Assembly: GCF_004342265.1 (NCBI RefSeq)
Contig: NZ_SMCS01000001.1
Coordinates: forward strand, 682,001-746,000
Source of the DNA: Luteibacter rhizovicinus
Lineage (GTDB): Bacteria; Pseudomonadota; Gammaproteobacteria; Xanthomonadales; Rhodanobacteraceae
Direction: 5' to 3'
DNA length: 64,000 bases
Shown here: piece after piece, positions 35,390-46,100 of the stretch
Numbering within the stretch: the first letter of the stretch is position 1
Layout of the letters: every line of letters begins with the position of its first letter
Translations under genes and position numbers: made by a program
The notes under the pieces: model-generated
Databases searched by the model: none
Told to the model about the DNA's origin: nothing
What the model saw: the letters and a program-made list of their open reading frames with translations, nothing else

Positions 35390-37510
35390 ATGAGCGAGAA
35401 AACATTCACGTATGCCGCTTTGAGCAAGGATGGATACAACGATAATGAGAAAGACAAAGGTCCTCAAATTAAAGGATCTCGCTATGTGGTCATCGCCACA
35501 AAGCAAGAGTCTCTGACCGGCTACCAAGGGACGGCATATCAAAAAGAAGGTACTAACGAAATCGTCATCGCTCATCGAGGTACCGAAACCTCGATGAGGG
35601 GTGTCGTCAAGGATGCCTTGGTCGACTTAGGCATGGTCGTCACCGGCCATAACGCGCAGTTGGACGAAGCCCGTGTATTCACAAACCTTGTTCTGAATCA
35701 TGCGAAGGAGAAAGCTGGCGACCTTTTTGACCGCGCCAACATCACCGTCACCGGCCACTCCCTCGGCGGCGCCCTTGCCGAAGCCACCGCCTACGAATTC
35801 GGCCTGCGCGGCGAGACCTTCAACGGCTACGGTGCCGTCGATCTACAGCACGGCATTCCCGAAGGCGGCGATCAGGTCATCAACCATGTCCGCGTTACCG
35901 ATGTGGTCAGTGCGGCCAGTCGTCATTTCGGCTCCGTGCGTTACTACGCGACCGATAGCGATATCCAGCGGCTGACCGATGCGGGTTACCACGACCAGGC
36001 GACCGCGACGAGTATCCGCAATCCGTTCACCCCGATCAGCTTCGCCGCGCACACGATTACCAACTTCGCGCCCAGTGCGCCCGATAGCACGCTCTCGGAC
36101 CTGTCCGAGGCCAACGAGCAGAATGCACGCGATCACGCCCGCGCCATCGGCCTGTTTCGTGCCGACATCCATGCCCTGCGCGGAAACACGTTCTCGTCGC
36201 TTTGGGAAACCGCCCATAAAGCGCAGACCCTGCATGGCATGGTCGGCAAAGTGACTTCGGACCTGTGGAAGGGCGACGTCGATGGCGCCATGCACACCGT
36301 CGAGGCAATCAGGCAACGTGGCGGCATGACCCTCGGTCGCGCCCAAGCCACTATCACCCAAACCATGAGGCTAAGTGCGTCGTTGGCCGAGCACGCCTAT
36401 CAGCGCACCACCGACACCATCGGGCAAAGCCTCGATAAGGCGCATCACGCCATGCTTCACACCGTATCGGCGGTCGGGCAGCGCGTCGAACACGCCGCCG
36501 ACACGGTCGCCCGAACCGCCAGCGATGGCGCACAGTACGTCGGCCGCGAGCTGTCGCAAGGTATCGATGTTGCCCAGCAGGCCGCACAGCGAACGGTTCA
36601 CGCCGTCGCCGAGCAGGTGGAGCGGGGTGTCCATGCGACAGTTCACGGCGCGCAGTACGTCGGTCGTGAAATGGCACACGGCATCGATGCCACTTGCGAC
36701 ACGATACAGCGTACCGCCGAGGTCGCGGTGCAGCAGGCCGACCGTACCGTCGAGAAGACGTTGAACGATGCGCGCCATCTGGGTCATGAATTCGGCGAAG
36801 GTATCGAGGTGGCCCAGCATGCCGTACAGCGCGGCGCGCAACACATCGGCCGCGAGGTCACGCAAGGCATCGACATGGCGCAGCAAGGCGTCCATCGTGC
36901 CGCGGATGCCGTGGCGGATCGGGTCGACCGAAGCGTCGATGCCACGGTCCACACCGCACAGGACATCGGCCGACGGATCGGTCACGGAGTCGATACCGTT
37001 CATGACGATATCGAGGCGCCGTTTCGTGCGTTGCATAAGTCGATGGATGACACGTTGGCGCAGCTACGCAACGATGAGTCGGCCCGACTCACCCCGCGCT
37101 CCGCGATCCGTCTCGACCACCCGGCCCATCCCGATCATGCGATGTACCAGCAGGCTCGCCGTGGCATGACGACTATCGACGCCACCCAGGATCGCCCCGC
37201 CGACGAACGCAGCGACCATATCGCCGCCGCCCTTGTCCTCGCCGCGCGTCGCGGGGGGCTGCAACAAATCGATCAGGTGTTCCTCAGCACCGATGCCTCC
37301 CGCGTGTTTGCCTCTCAGGGCAGTCCCCACGCAGCGATTCGCCAGCGCGCCCATGTGGAGGTGGCCGAGGCGGTCAGTCAGTCCGTCGAACAAAGCAGTG
37401 CCCAGTGGGGTGAGTCGATGCAGCAATTCCAGCGACTTCAGATGGAACAGCGGCAGGTGCTGGAGCAAAGCCTCAGCATGCGCCGCTCCGGTCCGTCGAT
37501 GTCCATGTAA
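35390..37510 (+). CDS. X-T4SS effector: class 3 lipase domain, repeat spacer, C-terminal XVIPCD
   Basis: The protein has 706 aa. Residues 1-230 form a class 3 alpha/beta-hydrolase: VTGHSLGGALAEA puts the nucleophile at Ser124, RVTDVVSAA supplies an Asp and FAAHTITNFA a His candidate. Residues about 375-550 hold imperfect ~40-residue repeats (GAQYVGRE, GIDVAQQ, GVHATVH types). Residues about 567-706 match the XVIPCD pattern that docks effectors on VirD4: LDHPAHPDHAMYQQ, AAALVLAARRGGLQQIDQVFLSTDASRVFASQG and a Gln-rich tail. AAGGAGG is 10 nt upstream. By family it should be a phospholipase injected into rival bacteria. No signal peptide is present, as expected for T4SS cargo. Confidence 0.85.
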   Translation: MSEKTFTYAALSKDGYNDNEKDKGPQIKGSRYVVIATKQESLTGYQGTAYQKEGTNEIVIAHRGTETSMRGVVKDALVDLGMVVTGHNAQLDEARVFTNLVLNHAKEKAGDLFDRANITVTGHSLGGALAEATAYEFGLRGETFNGYGAVDLQHGIPEGGDQVINHVRVTDVVSAASRHFGSVRYYATDSDIQRLTDAGYHDQATATSIRNPFTPISFAAHTITNFAPSAPDSTLSDLSEANEQNARDHARAIGLFRADIHALRGNTFSSLWETAHKAQTLHGMVGKVTSDLWKGDVDGAMHTVEAIRQRGGMTLGRAQATITQTMRLSASLAEHAYQRTTDTIGQSLDKAHHAMLHTVSAVGQRVEHAADTVARTASDGAQYVGRELSQGIDVAQQAAQRTVHAVAEQVERGVHATVHGAQYVGREMAHGIDATCDTIQRTAEVAVQQADRTVEKTLNDARHLGHEFGEGIEVAQHAVQRGAQHIGREVTQGIDMAQQGVHRAADAVADRVDRSVDATVHTAQDIGRRIGHGVDTVHDDIEAPFRALHKSMDDTLAQLRNDESARLTPRSAIRLDHPAHPDHAMYQQARRGMTTIDATQDRPADERSDHIAAALVLAARRGGLQQIDQVFLSTDASRVFASQGSPHAAIRQRAHVEVAEAVSQSVEQSSAQWGESMQQFQRLQMEQRQVLEQSLSMRRSGPSMSM

Positions 37511-37889
37511 TGGGGTACGACGATGAATTCACCCATGGAGAGGTTTTGGCCATACGTATCGCTGGGACGCAAAAAGCATCGCGATGAAACACCGCGAACC
37601 TCTCCACGCATGCTTTGCTATGAAGTGAGGCATGACGTCCGAATACTCAGACTAATCTGAAAATTCGGTCTCTTTATTCCAAACGGTTTGATGCTACGCG
37701 TCATCGCCGCGATTCTCATTGCGTCGCCCTCAAACGACGTCTTCATGCGTTGCGCTACGTTATGCCTTCTTTTTACGGCGAGCGTGCCGGGCGGACTTCG
37801 GTCCGGGCCAGGTTCCTGTTGCACCGGTTTTTCATCCTGGCACCCCTACCACCCACATCAGCGGAACGTGGTATGAAAACAGGCCAGCC
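37511..37889. other. Intergenic stretch with a short dyad
   Basis: There is no credible gene. Arms tggagaggtt (37536-37545) and aacctctcca (37597-37606) form a 10-bp inverted repeat 16 to 96 bp after the effector stop, possibly part of its 3' end. The rest shows no recognised signal. Confidence 0.45.
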
Positions 37890-38639
37890 ATGGATACCGT
37901 CATGAATGCTTCCGGCGATACGCAAATGAAAGTGATCGGTCTGATCGGCGGCATGAGCTGGGAGTCGTCGGCGGAGTATTACCGTCTGATCAACGATGGC
38001 GTCAAAGCCGCGCTGGGCGGTCACAACAATGCCCGCAGCCTGATGATGACCGTCAACTTCCATGACATCGAAACCTTGCAGCACGAAGGGCGTTGGGACG
38101 AGTTGGGGACACATATGGCCGATGCGGCCCGCAGGCTGGCTGCCGGCGGTGCGGATGTCCTCTTGCTGTGCACCAACACCATGCACAAACTCTGGCCCGT
38201 CGTGGAAGATGCGGTCGATATGCCGCTAATCCATATCGCCGATCCGACAGCCGCCGCGATCGGCCGTGCCGGATTTCAAAAGGTTGGACTGCTCGGTACG
38301 CGTTTCACGATGGAGCAGGATTTCTACCGGGGACGACTGGAGACCAGGCACGGACTCGATGTGGTCATTCCCGGCGAGGCCGACCGGACGATCGTCCATT
38401 CGGTCATCTACGACGAACTCTGCCTGGGACGCGTAGTGGAATCGTCGCGGCGCGAGTTGCAGAGAATTGTCCGGGAACTGGGCGAGCAGGGCGCCCAATG
38501 CGTGATCCTCGGCTGCACCGAACTCATGCTTTTGTTATCGGCGGACGATGTGTCGATTCCCGTATTCGATACGACCGCCTTGCATGCGGAAGCGGCAGTA
38601 CGGTTTGCAACGGGTGAGCTGATCTTGCCGGAACGTTGA
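37890..38639 (+). CDS. Aspartate/glutamate racemase family protein
   Basis: The protein has 249 aa from the ATG at 37890; in-frame ATGs at 37902 and 37926 are also possible, the last giving the usual family N-terminus KVIGLIGGMSWESSAEYY. The two catalytic cysteines of the cofactor-independent racemases are in VLLLCTNTMHK and CVILGCTELMLLL. It interconverts L- and D-amino acids (Asp or Glu) in the cytoplasm. It resembles the YgeA branch. It is not obviously linked to its neighbours. Confidence 0.87.
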   Translation: MDTVMNASGDTQMKVIGLIGGMSWESSAEYYRLINDGVKAALGGHNNARSLMMTVNFHDIETLQHEGRWDELGTHMADAARRLAAGGADVLLLCTNTMHKLWPVVEDAVDMPLIHIADPTAAAIGRAGFQKVGLLGTRFTMEQDFYRGRLETRHGLDVVIPGEADRTIVHSVIYDELCLGRVVESSRRELQRIVRELGEQGAQCVILGCTELMLLLSADDVSIPVFDTTALHAEAAVRFATGELILPER

Positions 38640-38695
38640 TGCCCGGATGCCTGCGTGCGCGGTCGACCGTGTCAGCAGACATTAATCTATAGCGG

Positions 38696-38723
38696 TTGAT
38701 TTCTGTACTGATTGGTTTACTAT
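38696..38723 (+). promoter_or_regulatory. Candidate sigma-70 promoter for the MFS exporter gene
   Basis: TTGATT (38696-38701) and TACTAT (38718-38723) are spaced by 16 nt in a locally A+T-rich patch, 76 bp upstream of the ATG at 38799. No operator motif is evident. Confidence 0.4.
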
Positions 38724-38798
38724 ACCCGTCCACGACAAGCAAGCACGTGTGCATCGGCCACGCGCAAGCAGCCTGTCCCAACGCCCGGACACCAACGC

Positions 38799-40010
38799 AT
38801 GACTTCCCGTTTCATGAGAGCGGCGATCGTTCTTGGCCTGCTGTCGGCCATCGGTCCGTTCGCTATCGATATGTATCTTCCGGCGCTGCCCAGCATCGGA
38901 AAGAGCCTTGGTGCCGATGTCGGCACGGTGCAGCTCAGCCTGATGGTCTTCTTCATGTCGATGGGCGTGGGGCAGCTTATCTACGGCCCTCTGTCGGACA
39001 TGATCGGTCGCAAGCGGCCGATCTACATCGGCTTGAGCATATTCGCGCTGGGCAGCATCGGTTGCGCCATGGCGCCGGATATCCACACGCTGATCTTCTT
39101 CCGGTTCGTACAAGGCCTGGGAGCCTGTGCCGGCATGGTGATTCCGCGTGCGATCGTGCGGGACATGCACACCGGTACCGATGCGGCACGACTGATGTCG
39201 CTGTTGATGCTGATCTTCAGCGTATCGCCGGTCCTCGCGCCGTTGACCGGTAGTCTGGTGATCAAGCTGGCCAGCTGGCGTGGCATTTTCTGGGTAGTGA
39301 CCGGCGCTGCGGGCCTGGGCCTGCTGATGGTCGCCACCGTACTCAAGGAAACGCGACCCGCCGAACACCGCCGGGAGAGTGGCATTGCATCGGCGATGGC
39401 GGGCTATCGCACATTGCTGGGCGATCGTCATTTCCTCGGCGTGGTTTTCATCGGCGCTTTCGGTATCGCGAGCTTCTTTGCGTATCTGGCCAATTCGTCG
39501 TTCGTGCTGATCAACCATTACGGACTGACGCCGACGCAATACAGCCTGGCGTTCTCGGTGAACGCGGTGTCGTTCATCGGTGCCTCGCAGTTCACCGCGC
39601 GCTTCGGCGGCCGCTATGGTCTGAAACGCGTGGTGCGGACAGCCGTCATCGGCTATGCGGTCACCATGGTGCTGCTGGCGGCGATCACGGCAAGTGGTGT
39701 CGATCGTCTCGGCGTCATGATGGGTCTGCTGGTGGTCGGTTACGGCTTCCTCGGACTGGTTATCCCCAGCTCCGCCGTGATTGCGCTGGAAGAACACGGC
39801 GCCATCGCAGGCACCGCGTCGGCGCTGATGGGCACTTTGCAGTTCGGTACCGGCGCGCTGGTGATCGCGATACTCGGCCGTTTCATCGACGGTACGTCGT
39901 TGCCGATGGTGATGGGTATCGCCGCGTGCTCCTTGATATCGCTGACGTTTGCGCGCGTTACGCTGCGTACCCGGAAGCCTGTCGTGGAGACTTGCACGGC
40001 GACGGACTGA
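38799..40010 (+). CDS. Bcr/CflA-type multidrug MFS exporter
   Basis: The protein has 403 aa with about 12 membrane helices. IGPFAIDMYLPALPSIGKSLG at the N-terminus, YGPLSDMIGRKRPIYIG (MFS motif A) and FRFVQGLGACAGMVIPRAIVRDM are the Bcr/CflA signatures. It exports drugs such as bicyclomycin or sulfonamides, or amino-acid derivatives, with proton antiport. The ATG at 38799 begins the family's typical N-terminus; the ribosome site is weak. Confidence 0.9.
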   Translation: MTSRFMRAAIVLGLLSAIGPFAIDMYLPALPSIGKSLGADVGTVQLSLMVFFMSMGVGQLIYGPLSDMIGRKRPIYIGLSIFALGSIGCAMAPDIHTLIFFRFVQGLGACAGMVIPRAIVRDMHTGTDAARLMSLLMLIFSVSPVLAPLTGSLVIKLASWRGIFWVVTGAAGLGLLMVATVLKETRPAEHRRESGIASAMAGYRTLLGDRHFLGVVFIGAFGIASFFAYLANSSFVLINHYGLTPTQYSLAFSVNAVSFIGASQFTARFGGRYGLKRVVRTAVIGYAVTMVLLAAITASGVDRLGVMMGLLVVGYGFLGLVIPSSAVIALEEHGAIAGTASALMGTLQFGTGALVIAILGRFIDGTSLPMVMGIAACSLISLTFARVTLRTRKPVVETCTATD

Positions 40011-40128
40011 CGCCGTGCGGCACGACTGAATCCGATCGAATTGAATCAATACCGTGCATTCACACGTAAAAGGCATAGGATCACCGTCTCGGCCGACGTA
40101 ACTCAGGCCTGTAGAAGGCTCAACCTGA

Positions 40129-43100
40129 ATGATTCGCGACGTACTGGCCTGGTTTGGCCTCGATGGGGCGTCGAAAAAACGCCGACGTACGTTGGAGCGT
40201 CGCGCGAAAGGTGAGTCCGAACCCGCTCTTCGTTCCGAACTGTTCAATGCCGATCAGCTGGAAGCGCATGGACAGACGCTGGCGTTGCAGCACGAGCTGG
40301 CCGCGGGTCGTCTGCCGGAGCGGTTGCTGACCCGTCTGGCCGACAACGAACAGGTGCTTCTGGATGCATGCCAGCGACTGACGTCGGCCAGTCGCTTTGG
40401 CCCCGGCATTACGCCCGCGGGCGAATGGTTGCTGGACAATCTGTATCTGATCGAAGAGCAGGTTCGCATCGCGCGACTGGATTTCCCCAAGGGATACAGT
40501 CGCGAGTTGCCACGGCTTGCAAATGGTCCCTCGCAGGGACTGCCGCGCGTTTACGACATCGCGCTCGAAGTCATTTCGCACGGCGACGGACGCATCGATA
40601 TCGGTGGTCTGAATCGCTTCATCGGTTCGTATCAGCGCGTCACGCCACTGAAGCTCGGAGAGCTCTGGGCTATTCCGATCATGCTTCGTCTGGCCTTGAT
40701 CGAGAATCTCAGGCGCGTGGCGGTACGCGTGATGGTCAGCCGTACGCGTCGTCGCCGGGCGGCTCGCTGGGCGGATGCGATGACCGACATGGCGGGGCGC
40801 GATCCGAAGAATGTCGTGCTCGTCGTGGCGGATATGGCCCGCTCCAATCCGGTGATGAGCGCGCCCTTCGTCGCCGAACTGGCGCGACGTCTGCAAGGGC
40901 AGGGACCCGCACTCGCGTTGCCGCTCAGCTGGGTCGAGCAGCGGCTCGCCGAATCGGGGCAGAGTGTCGAGCATCTCGTCCAGGTCGAATCGCAGCAGCA
41001 GGCGGCGGACCAGGTTTCGATCGGCAACAGCATCGGCAGCCTGCGCGCTCTTGCCATGATCGACTGGCGCGATTTCGTGGAGCGCGCGAGCCTCGTGGAG
41101 CAACGTCTGCGTGAAGATCCCGCGACCATTTACATGGCGATGGATTTCGCCACGCGCGATCGCTACCGGCATGTCGTCGAACGTCTGGCGCGACAAGGCA
41201 AACGGAGCGAAGTGGATACCGCACAGGCCGTGCTGGATATGTGCCGGATGGACCGCGATGGAGAGTCGGTGCCGCTGCGACGTCACGTCGGCTATTTCCT
41301 CATGGATGGGGGACGCGTGGCGCTGGAGCGTCAGTTAGGAATACGACCGCGCCTTGCGGACAGCCTTCGTCGTGTATTCGATCAGGCACCGTTGCCAATT
41401 TTTCTCGGCTTGCTGTTCCTGCTTACGGTGGCCTTGACGCGTACCCTGGTCGCGACCGCCGCACTTGTCGACGTTTCCTTGTGGATCATGCTGCCGCTGG
41501 GCCTGGCGGCGTTCGTCGTCGCGAGCCAGCTTGCATTGAGTCTGATCAATTGGGTGGCGACGCTGACCGTCGTGCCCGAACTGCTCCCACGCATGGACTA
41601 TGCGAAAGGCATACCCGCCGATGCGCGAACCATGGTGGCCGTGCCGAGCCTGATCGGCAGCATCCACGATGTGGAAGATCTCGTGGAAGCCCTGGAAGTG
41701 CGTTTTCTGGCCAATCGCGACGATTGTCTGCACTTCGCCCTGCTTACCGACTTTACCGATGCGGATACGCAGGTCGTCGATGGCGACGAGGCGATCCTTC
41801 AGCGCGCACGCTTGCGCATCGACGGCCTGAATGACCGTCATGCGACGCACACGGTCGACCGTTTCTTTCTGTTCCACCGGCCGCGCGAATGGAGCGAAAC
41901 GGAACAGGCGTGGATAGGCCGGGACCGGAAACGCGGCAAGCTCGCCGATCTGAATGCGCTGCTGCGAGGGGAGGGCAGCGAACGTTTCGTGCTTATCGCG
42001 GGGGACGTCGCGGCCCTGCCACATGTCCGCTATGTAATCACGCTGGATACCGACACCCAGTTGCCGCGCGATACGGCGTGCCTGTTCGTCGGTGCGATGG
42101 ACCATCCGCTCAATCGCGCCGTTTACGACGCGAGCCAGGGACGTGTGGTTTCGGGCTACGGCATCCTGCAGCCCAGGGTGGGCATCAGTCTGTCCAGCAG
42201 CGCGCGGTCGCGTTATGCGCACCTGTATGGCGCCGATGCCGGTATCGATCCGTATACGCGTGCGGTTTCTGATGTCTATCAGGATCTGTTCCGCGAAGGA
42301 TCGTTCATCGGCAAGGGCATTTACGATATCGATGCGTTCGAGAGCACCTTGCGCGGACGTCTGCCGAACGAACGGATACTCAGTCACGATCTGATCGAAG
42401 GCTGCTATGCGCGGTCCGGCCTGCTGAGCGATGTACAGCTCTTCGAGGAATATCCAGCCCGATACGCGGTCGATGCGAAGCGCAGGCATCGCTGGATCCG
42501 TGGCGACTGGCAATTGCTTCCCTGGTTGCTGCCATGGGCACCCACCGAGGGCGGCCGCTGGCGGAAGAATGCGCTGACCGCGTTGTCGCGCTGGAAAATT
42601 TTCGACAATCTTCGTCGAAGCGTTGTTCCGCCGGTGGTCGTCGCTCTGCTGGTCGGCGGTTGGCTCGGTATAGCGCCCGTGCTGGCGTGGACGCTTTCCG
42701 TGCTGTCGATGGTATTCATACCCGTGCTGTTGTCCGCGCTTCTGGATGTGGTCCAGAAGCCACGAGGCGTCCAGCTGAACCAGCATCTGCATGCGGCGCT
42801 CCGCAGCGTCGGTCAGCATATCTCCCGTGTCTTGCTTACGATTTCGTGGCTGCCGCACGAAGCTTTCTATGGCGTCGATGCGATGGCGAGGACGCTATGG
42901 CGCATGGGTATCAGCCATCGTCATCTGCTGGAATGGCAGGCGTCGGTCGATGTGGAACGACGCAGCAAGGACGATCGCAACATACCCTGGCGCTCGATGT
43001 GGATTGGCCCGGTCCTGTCTGTTCTTACCTTGCTTGCGCTCGCTGTCACGCGCCCGATGGCGATGACAGTCGCGCTTCCCGTACTGGCTTTGTGGTTCGT

Positions 43101-46100
43101 ATCGCCACCTGTCGCGTGGTGGATGAGTCAGGCGCGTACGACGACGCCGTTCGCTCCCACGACATCGCAACGCAACTTCCTTCGCGCGCTGGCCCGGCGT
43201 ACATGGGCGTTCTTCGATACCCATGTTGGTCCGGCGGACCATTGGCTACCGCCCGATAATCTGCAAATGGTGCCCGACGTCACGGTGGCCCATCGCACGT
43301 CGCCTACCAACATGGGCATGGCGCTGCTGGCGAATCTCGCGGCATGGGATTTCGGCTTTATCGCCACGGAGCGGCTGCTGAAACGCACACAGGCCACGCT
43401 GTCCACGATGCAGGCGCTCGCACGTCATCGCGGGCATTTCTACAACTGGTACGACACGCTGACACTCGAACCGTTGCGGCCGCTGTATGTATCGTCGGTC
43501 GATAGCGGAAACCTGGCCGGTCATCTGCTTACGTTGCAGCCCGGTCTGCTGGCCATACTTCACCGGCCGGTGTTCGAATCCTCGGCGTTGACCGGCTTGC
43601 TGGACACGCTCCACGTGCTGGAGGACTACCTGACCGACGACGGAAAGGTGGCGCTTTCCGAATGGATGCATGCCTTGTCGGTGGCGATCGGATCGCCGCC
43701 GGCCGTGGCGAGCGACGTACTGTCGTTGGCGCGGACGCAGGTGGATCGTCTGGATGCGTTGGGTGTGTCCGTTGGTAGCGACGCATCGGACGATGCCGTT
43801 TTCTGGATGGCACAGCTCTCGGTGCAATGCACCGACATGCTCACCGAAGCCCAGATGTGGAACCTCGATCCCGTGGCCGAGGGCACGACCACGTTCGTCG
43901 GTATCCCCACGACCATGCAGCTGGCGAGAATCGAGCCGCTCTGCTGGCCAGGCGAAGCCAATGCGGAAGCGGTGCGCGAGCGGGCTCATGCCCGCATCGC
44001 GGCACTCGACGCCACGGCCAGCATGGCGGGTGAACTGGCGTCGATGGATTTCCGCTTCCTGTACGACAGTGCGCGACACCTGCTGTCCATCGGTTACGAC
44101 GTGGAACAGCGCCGGCTGGATGGCAGCTTCTACGACTTGCTGGCATCGGAGGCGAGGCTCGCCAGTTTCGTCGCGATCTCGCAAGGCCAGATTCCGCAGG
44201 ACAACTGGTTCTCGCTCGGACGTCTGCTCACGACCAGCGGCGGCGAGCCGGTGCTGCTCTCGTGGACCGGGTCGATGTTCGAGTACCTCATGCCGATGCT
44301 GGTCATGCCCAACTACGAGGGCACCCTGCTGGACCAGACCTGCCGGGCGGCGGTGACGCGACAGATCGAATACGGCAACCAGCTCGGCGTGCCCTGGGGC
44401 GTATCCGAATCGGGATATAACGCGATCGATGCGCAGCAAACCTATCAGTACCGGGCCTTCGGCGTACCGGGGCTGGGTCTGAAACGCGGCCTGGGGGACG
44501 ATCTGGTCGTCGCCCCGTACGCGTGCGCGCTGGCCATGATGGTCGATCCGACGGCGGCTACCGCGAATCTTCAGCGCCTTGCTCTGGCGGGTATGGCCGG
44601 TCGTTTCGGACTGTACGAAGCCGTCGATTACACGCCGGCACGGCTGCCCGTGGGGCAGGACGCGGCCATCGTCAGATCGTTCATGGCACATCATCAGGGC
44701 ATGAGCCTGCTTGCTCTGGGACATGCTTTGCTCGGGCAACCCATGCAGCGGCGTTTCGATTCCGATCCGCGTTTCAGGGCGACGAGTCTGCTGTTGCAGG
44801 AGCGCGTTCCGCGAACGGCGGTGGAATACCTGCATGCCGTCGGATTCCCGGATACCAACGGTCACGCGACTGCTCCCGAGCCGCGCCTGCGACTGTTCAC
44901 GAATCCCGACCGTCCGCGCCCCGCCGTCCAGCTGCTTTCGAACGGGCGTTATCACGTGATGGTCAGCAGCGCGGGCGGCGGTTACAGCCGGCGCCAGGAT
45001 CTGGCGGTGACGCGATGGCGCGAAGACATCACGCGCGATAACTGGGGCATGTTCTGCTACATACGCGATGTCTCGGGCGGCGAGTTCTGGTCGACGGCGT
45101 ATCAGCCGGCGGTGCGCAAGACCGAACTTTACGAGGCGATCTTCTCGGATGCCCGCGCGGAGTTCCGCGTCAGGGAGCGGTCGATCGACGCGCATACCGA
45201 GATCGTCGTTTCTCCGGAAGACGATATCGAACTGCGGCGTACGCGTGTCACCAACTTGGGGCGGACGCGACGTACCGTCGAGCTGACCAGCTACGCGGAA
45301 GTCGTGCTGGCCGATGCGGTCGGCGATGCCATGCATCCGGCTTTCAGCAAGCTGTTCGTGATGACCGAGATCGTCGAATCGCTCCAGGCCATCGTGTGCA
45401 GCCGCCGCCCGCGTTCGAGCGACGAACATACGCCATGGATGTGCCACCTGGTCGCCGTGCACAACGCCGACATCGAAGAGATTTCCTACGAGACCGATCG
45501 CTCCCGCTTCATAGGACGAGGTCGCAATGCCTCCCGTCCGACCGCCATGGATGCGGATTCGGTGCGGCTGTCCGGCAGTCAGGGTTCCGTGCTCGATCCG
45601 GTGGTGGCGATACGGGTACGTCTCACGCTCGAGCCCGAGCAGACGGCGACCTTCGATTTCGTGACCGGGCTTGGCGATAGCCGCGACGCATGCATGCAGC
45701 TCATCGAAAAATACCGCGACCGGCATCTTGCCGACCGCGTCTTCGATCTGGCGTGGACCCACAGTCAGGTGCTGCTGCGCCAGGCTAATGCCACGCTGGC
45801 GGATGCCCAGTTGTACGAACACATGGCGACGGCGATCGTGTATCCGAACGCGGCGATGCGGGCGGCGCCCGAAATCATTGCCGCGAACAAACGCGGTCAA
45901 TCCGGTTTGTGGGGACAGTCCGTCTCCGGTGACCTGCCGATCGTCCTGTTGCGCATCGCCGACCTCGCGCGCATCGACATCGTCCGGCAGATGATCCGTG
46001 CCCATGCGTACTGGCGCATGAAGGGACTCGCCGTCGACCTGGTTATCTGGAATGAGGACAGCGCCGGATACCGGCAGGAGCTGCAGGACGCGATCATGGG

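Noticed and set aside
38682-40247. 521-codon minus-strand frame
   Set aside because: Antisense to the Bcr/CflA exporter with low-complexity His/Arg/Gln content.
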